Source of the DNA: an uncultured Kroppenstedtia sp.
GTDB lineage: Bacteria; Bacillota; Bacilli; Thermoactinomycetales; DSM-45169
Length of the DNA stretch: 14,396 nucleotides
Direction of reading: 5' to 3'
NCBI GenBank assembly: GCA_959600065.1
Contig: CAUGKZ010000009.1
Span: 1 to 14,396, forward strand
In this document: piece by piece, positions 13,187 through 14,396 of the stretch
Position numbering within the stretch: position 1 is the stretch's first letter
How the letters are laid out: each line of letters starts with the position of its first letter
Translations under genes and position numbers: made by a program
The notes under the pieces: model-generated
Seen by the model: only the letters and a program-made list of their open reading frames with translations
Told to the model about the DNA's origin: nothing
The model's database searches: none

Positions 13187-14260
13187 CTACTGTTGACATC
13201 CTCCGCTCTTTCCCAGCGACTCCACGATCCGGTCTGCTGTATAGCCATCCCCAAAAACAGGAGCCACCTGAGTGAAATCCACATGAAAAGTTTCCACATA
13301 TTCGATTATTTTCCTCTTATTTGCCCCGACAAGGACGTTGGCTTTTTGTTCCACCGTCTCTGTCCATTCCGTTTCATCTCGCATCGTGATACAGGGAACT
13401 TGTAGGAGAAAGGCTTCTTTTTGCACTCCGCCGGAGTCGGTTAAGATTTTGGCAGCATTCATTTCAAGGTGGAGCATATCCAAATAACCTACAGGCTCAA
13501 TCACTTTTAAGCGGGGATTGGTCAAGTTGACTCCCTGTTTCTGCATTCGGTTGCGCGTCCGTGGATGCAACGGCAGGATCATCGGGGATTCCAGTTCGTT
13601 TAAAGCCGACAGGATTTCCTCCAACCGATCGGGGTGATCCGTGTTTTCTGCACGGTGCAGAGTCACGAGGAGATAAGTCCCCGGCTCCATCCCCAGCTCC
13701 TCCAGGATGCGACGGTCATTGGCAAGTTCCCGATTAAACCGAAGCGCATCCACCATCACATCCCCCACATGAACCACCCCCCGGCGAATCCCTTCTGCAG
13801 CCAGATGTTGAACTGCCGTCTCCGTGGGGCAATACAGAAGCTCAGCCATATGATCTGTCAAGACACGGTTAATCTCTTCGGGCATCTGTCGATTAAAGCT
13901 ACGAAGCCCGGCCTCCACATGGGCGACGGGAATATGGAGCTTAGCAGCGGCCAGGGCCCCTGCCAGCGTCGTATTGGTGTCTCCGTAAACCAATACCCAG
14001 TCCGGTCGTTCCTGAATCAAGACCTGTTCCAATCTGGACAACATTTCTCCGGTCTGGGCCCCATGGCTTTTGGAGCCCACTTCCAGATGATAATCTGGCC
14101 GGGGAATCTTAAGTTCTTCAAAGAAGACCTCGGACATTGTCGTATCATAATGCTGGCCGGTATGGACCAAAATTTCTGTTTCCTGTCGCCTGAGACATCT
14201 GGAGACTGGAGCCGCCTTGATAAACTGCGGACGTGCTCCCACCACCGTGACTACTTTCAT
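13187..14260 (-). CDS. wecB: Non-hydrolysing UDP-GlcNAc 2-epimerase family (WecB/WbpI-like)
   Basis: This cytoplasmic GT-B-fold epimerase (357 aa) inverts C2 of a UDP-gluco sugar to the manno form. Family residues are visible: GARPQFIKAAP near residue 8, HTGQHYD (33-39), GDTNT (Asp94), HVEAGLRSF (Glu116), MPEEINR (Glu128), TLHRAEN (His202) and DSGGVQKEA (275-283). The RSFN-x-x-MPEEINR-x-LTD form and TMRDETEW resemble WbpI, which acts on UDP-GlcNAc3NAcA, more than housekeeping MnaA, which usually has RT-x-N and PEE-x-NR. With the four other pathway enzymes nearby, the final 2-epimerisation to UDP-ManNAc3NAcA is the likely role; plain UDP-ManNAc formation is the alternative. ATG 14260 is chosen because AAGGAG lies 8 nt upstream; GTG 14269 would add three residues. 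The upstream partial gene ends 12 nt before it. Confidence 0.92.
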   Translation of the reverse strand: MKVVTVVGARPQFIKAAPVSRCLRRQETEILVHTGQHYDTTMSEVFFEELKIPRPDYHLEVGSKSHGAQTGEMLSRLEQVLIQERPDWVLVYGDTNTTLAGALAAAKLHIPVAHVEAGLRSFNRQMPEEINRVLTDHMAELLYCPTETAVQHLAAEGIRRGVVHVGDVMVDALRFNRELANDRRILEELGMEPGTYLLVTLHRAENTDHPDRLEEILSALNELESPMILPLHPRTRNRMQKQGVNLTNPRLKVIEPVGYLDMLHLEMNAAKILTDSGGVQKEAFLLQVPCITMRDETEWTETVEQKANVLVGANKRKIIEYVETFHVDFTQVAPVFGDGYTADRIVESLGKSGGCQQ

Positions 14261-14272
14261 GATTCTCACTCC

Positions 14273-14395
14273 TTACAGGGATCCCTGATTTTCGGATTCT
14301 CTGCGTGGGAAGTCCCTCTGTTGGGGAAACGGCATTATCCGGTCCCTTGTTCCAGTATTTACACGTTCTTTATTTATCTTTTTAAAAAAGACCCC
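14273..14395 (-). CDS. C-terminal end of an unidentified upstream gene (partial)
   Basis: From the window edge an open frame of 40 codons runs to a TAA at 14275-14273, just before the RBS of the 2-epimerase; the gap to that ATG is 12 nt, like other gaps in the cluster. The peptide is short, very polar and rich in Arg, Lys and Glu (for example KKINKERVNTGTRDR), ending GSL. It has no motif I recognise. A cytoplasmic tail of a chain-length regulator or another glycan gene would suit the place, but this is guesswork. An open frame this long also arises by chance fairly often. Confidence 0.35.
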   Translation of the reverse strand, partial: GVFFKKINKERVNTGTRDRIMPFPQQRDFPRRESENQGSL

Positions 14396-14396
14396 T

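Noticed and set aside
14376..14396. A/T run with AAAAAA near the right edge as a possible terminator
   Set aside because: No GC stem is next to it in the window and it falls in an open frame leading to the 2-epimerase.

Overview
The window is almost entirely one minus-strand gene cluster for a cell-surface polysaccharide of the Wzx/Wzy type. Strong AGGAGG-like ribosome binding sites, frequent TTG/GTG starts, WalR/PhoP-like DNA boxes and a short single-domain initiating sugar transferase point to a Gram-positive Bacillota species of moderate GC content. A thermophilic or spore-forming Bacillales such as a Thermoactinomycetaceae member is possible but not proven from sequence. No rRNA, tRNA, mobile element or CRISPR array was seen.

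Layout in transcription order (right to left): the C-terminal end of an unidentified gene at the window edge; a non-hydrolysing UDP-GlcNAc 2-epimerase; a family 4 glycosyltransferase broken by an in-frame TAG; a 151-nt regulatory gap; then a tight block (overlaps of 4 nt or gaps of 10-19 nt) of Gfo/Idh/MocA oxidoreductase, DegT-type aminotransferase, UDP-GlcNAc 6-dehydrogenase, left-handed beta-helix acetyltransferase, Wzx flippase, Wzy/O-antigen-ligase-type polymerase and two GT4 glycosyltransferases; after 143 nt a GalE-like epimerase; after a 186-nt gap with its own promoter, the initiating sugar-phosphate transferase. A bidirectional terminator closes the cluster. At the far left a small plus-strand gene, apparently a 36-residue membrane peptide, converges on it.

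Together the dehydrogenase, oxidoreductase, aminotransferase, acetyltransferase and 2-epimerase form the five-step WbpA-WbpB-WbpE-WbpD-WbpI set that turns UDP-GlcNAc into UDP-2,3-diacetamido-2,3-dideoxy-mannuronic acid (UDP-ManNAc3NAcA). The GalE-like enzyme may supply galactose or a related sugar. The sugar transferase plus three glycosyltransferases (one now interrupted) would build a roughly four-sugar lipid-linked repeat, which Wzx exports and Wzy polymerises. The product is predicted to be a phosphate-free anionic polymer, like teichuronic acid or the diacetamido-uronic-acid secondary cell wall polymer known from Geobacillus stearothermophilus.

The least expected signal is regulatory. 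Four non-coding places (16-32, 1039-1055, 1145-1172, 11811-11827) carry TGTAAH hexamers repeated at an exact 11-bp period. This is the binding pattern of WalR and, read on the other strand, of PhoP, the two OmpR-type regulators that control cell wall and teichuronic acid synthesis in Bacillus. Two of these places also hold long inverted repeats laid over candidate promoters.
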